Below, piece by piece: positions 22,928 to 23,947 of a stretch of DNA of 23,947 bases. Position 1 is the stretch's first letter. Each line of letters begins with the position of its first letter. Source of the stretch: Anaerolineae bacterium (GTDB lineage: Bacteria; Chloroflexota; Anaerolineae; JAFGEY01); the NCBI GenBank assembly GCA_016929775.1, contig JAFGIE010000094.1, forward strand, positions 1 to 23,947. Reading direction: 5' to 3'. Under the pieces are notes generated by a model. It was not told where the DNA came from, ran no database searches, and saw nothing but the letters and a program-made list of their open reading frames with translations. The position numbers were made by a program, and so were the translations under genes.

Positions 22928-23761
22928 TCAGTCCAGGACGATCGGGCACTGCGTGCCGGTCTCTTGCGTGCGCAGCCCAAAGCGGCTGAGCAGGCGCTCG
23001 CGCAGCTCGGCTGACAGCCCCAGGCTCTCGATCTCGGCTTTGACCTGCTCCCGCGTACCATAGCCTCCCAGGTAGCCGTTGATCCGCGCCGCGGCGGTCG
23101 AGGCGATCAGGTCTCCCGTTTCGGGATAGATCGCCGCCAGCTCGCCGTAGTAGGCGGCTTGCGAGCGCAGGTACCACTTTTGGTGATAGTCCTCCGCCAG
23201 GTAGAACTCGCCCGCCGGCAAGACCTCGGTGGTCAGCGGGTCGTCGTGCGCTGCGGCGACCTGGTCGCGCGCCTCCAGGGCAAGCCGCTTCTGTTCCTCG
23301 TCGTGGTAGAACACTGCTTCCATGTACTGCCGCGAGTACCAGCCCCCCGTCGGGTCGTGGCTGCGCCAGAAGACCTCGAGCAGCTCAGCGTACGTGATCT
23401 GCCGCGGGTCAAAGTCGATCTGGACCGATTCGGTGTGGTCGCCAATGCTGCGGTAGGTGGGATCGGGCAGTGCGCCCCCCGTGTACCCCACGCGCGTGCG
23501 GACCACGCCGGGCAGGCTCCCAAACTGGGAGTCCACGCCCCAGAATCAGCCCATGGCAAAGGTTGCCGTCTCGATTTCGGTTGGTTGTGCGGCGTCGATC
23601 GGCGGCACTGGGCGCGCGCCCGGTGCCGTGCTGGTCGGTGCCTCACCCGCGAAGGCGCCGCTCCAGCGCACGATCCCGAACGCCACCGCTGCGAGGACCG
23701 CAAGGGCGAGACTGGCGATCGCTGCCACGCTCCCCGCCGTCACGTGTCGGACTTGGTCCAT
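22928..23761 (-). CDS. msrA: Selenocysteine-containing peptide methionine sulfoxide reductase A (UGA-encoded Sec72)
   Basis: 277 residues if the TGA at 23548-23546 is read as selenocysteine. MsrA reduces methionine-S-sulfoxide in proteins. The open frame from ATG 23761 (GGAGT upstream) runs ETATFAMG, then TGA, then FWGVDSQFG in the same frame: the catalytic GCFWG motif with Cys replaced by the TGA codon. The rest is intact MsrA: VRTRVGYTGG, IGDHTESVQIDFDP, FWRSHDPT, QYMEAVFYHDEEQ and EFYLAEDYHQKWYLR. It ends at a normal TGA (22930-22928). Residues 11-32 are a hydrophobic signal anchor, so the enzyme should lie outside the cytoplasmic membrane, followed by a Pro/Ala linker. The only cysteine is Cys272, a likely resolving residue. 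The GDHTESV form recalls the MsrA branch that includes plant MSRA5. A hairpin after the UGA fits a bacterial SECIS. selA/B/C/D must be elsewhere; a point mutation or read error is the alternative. Confidence 0.88.
23515..23548 (-). promoter_or_regulatory. Candidate bacterial SECIS element of msrA, including the Sec UGA
   Basis: In the mRNA, UGA (23548-23546) is followed by a stem GG-(A bulge)-CUCCCA (23534-23526), loop GUU (23525-23523) and UGGGAG-CC (23522-23515). Eight pairs with one bulged A, a 3-base loop starting with G, and 20 bases from UGA to the loop. These match the published general rules for bacterial SECIS elements (loop within about 16-37 bases of UGA, G in the first loop positions), by hand folding only. 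Confidence 0.7.
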
Positions 23762-23783
23762 CGTCTGCACTCCGAGTGTTCGG

Positions 23784-23810
23784 GCACGGCGCAGGGGCAC
23801 TGCGCCATGC
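23784..23810 (-). promoter_or_regulatory. Hairpin in the msrA leader
   Basis: GGCGCAG (23788-23794) pairs with CTGCGCC (23800-23806) around GGGCA, extended by GCA/TGC after one mismatch (23784-23810). It ends 23 bases before the msrA ATG. Either a terminator remnant of the upstream gene or a leader control structure; no T-run. No convincing msrA promoter is seen in 23762-23905. Confidence 0.35.
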
Positions 23811-23905
23811 CAGATAGAATGCGTGGGCAGTCCCTGTGTGGAGGCTGCCCGCGCAAGGTGGGTATCCGTTTCCGTACCCATGAGAGTGGGTGGGGTGAGG
23901 GATTC

Positions 23906-23947
23906 TTACCCGAGGGGGCTCCACAGGTTGTTGAACCGTTCGTAGTA
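23906..23947 (-). CDS. C-terminus of a minus-strand gene entering from the right edge
   Basis: The last 42 bases read, on the minus strand, thirteen codons and TAA (23908-23906): YYERFNNLWSPLG. The aromatic/Asn composition is unlike random GC-rich frames and suggests a real protein tail. Too short to identify. Its stop lies 144 bases before the msrA start. Confidence 0.4.
   Translation of the reverse strand, partial: YYERFNNLWSPLG

Noticed and set aside
22928..23881. msrA as a pseudogene or as two separate genes
   Set aside because: The frame is continuous through the TGA, no other lesion is seen, and the stop falls exactly on the catalytic residue with a fitting hairpin after it. The second half alone would lack the active site and starts only at an internal GTG without a ribosome site.
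1..23947. Genome-wide recoding of TGA to an amino acid
   Set aside because: TGA is the true terminator of many genes here, including ugd, trmB, lepB, the 9739 gene and msrA itself, so the internal msrA TGA is a local exception.

Overview
The window is GC-rich (roughly two thirds G+C) bacterial chromosome, densely packed on both strands. Most genes are recognisable housekeeping or surface-polymer genes. The gene styles point to a Chloroflexota bacterium: an FHA protein with zinc ribbons, a LuxR-type helix-turn-helix fused through a membrane helix to Kelch repeats, many GTG/TTG starts and extended -10 promoters. That assignment is inference; no rRNA or other decisive marker is present. I see no tRNA, rRNA, CRISPR array, insertion sequence or phage gene, and no gene-free stretch above 300 bases.

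Layout. 2-2479 (+): a cut-off unknown protein, an FHA/zinc-ribbon protein and a proline-tailed membrane protein, apparently one operon. 2547-6475 (-): an operon of a FAD-dependent oxidoreductase, UDP-glucose 6-dehydrogenase, holo-ACP synthase (ATGA overlap) and a GNAT acetyltransferase, with a promoter at 6579-6607. 6645-9587 (-): a membrane-anchored LuxR/Kelch regulator and tilS. 9739-10272 (+): a small protein that may have a tubby/LURP-one-like fold, with a near-consensus promoter facing the tilS promoter. 10363-11781 (-): a polyprenyl-phosphate sugar transferase with its own promoter and terminator. 11951-13173 (-): lepB-trmB. 13432-16122 (-): rpsO-pnp with a large hairpin between the two genes. 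16216-17010 (-) xdhC-like and 17217-20158 (+) D-aminoacylase/M20 peptidase are divergent. 20338-21429 (-): a DUF362 protein. 21620-22796 (+): two membrane proteins, with a possible coupled 37-codon ORF between them. 22928-23761 (-): methionine sulfoxide reductase A. At the right edge is the tail of another minus-strand gene.

The main discovery is in msrA. A normal stop-codon reading splits it into two open frames. The frames are in register, and the only interruption is a single TGA exactly where the catalytic cysteine of the GCFWG motif belongs. Starting 11 bases after that TGA, the mRNA can fold a hairpin with a GUU loop whose position fits the bacterial SECIS consensus. I read this as a membrane-anchored selenoprotein MsrA (Sec72) with a single other thiol, Cys272 near the C-terminus. 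Automated annotation would probably call it two fragments or a pseudogene.

The genes work in several themes: cell-surface polymer synthesis (UDP-glucuronate supply, sugar transferase, FAD oxidoreductase), protein export (lepB), RNA metabolism (tilS, trmB, pnp, rpsO), peptide and D-amino-acid salvage (D-aminoacylase, M20), and extracytoplasmic oxidative repair (MsrA).
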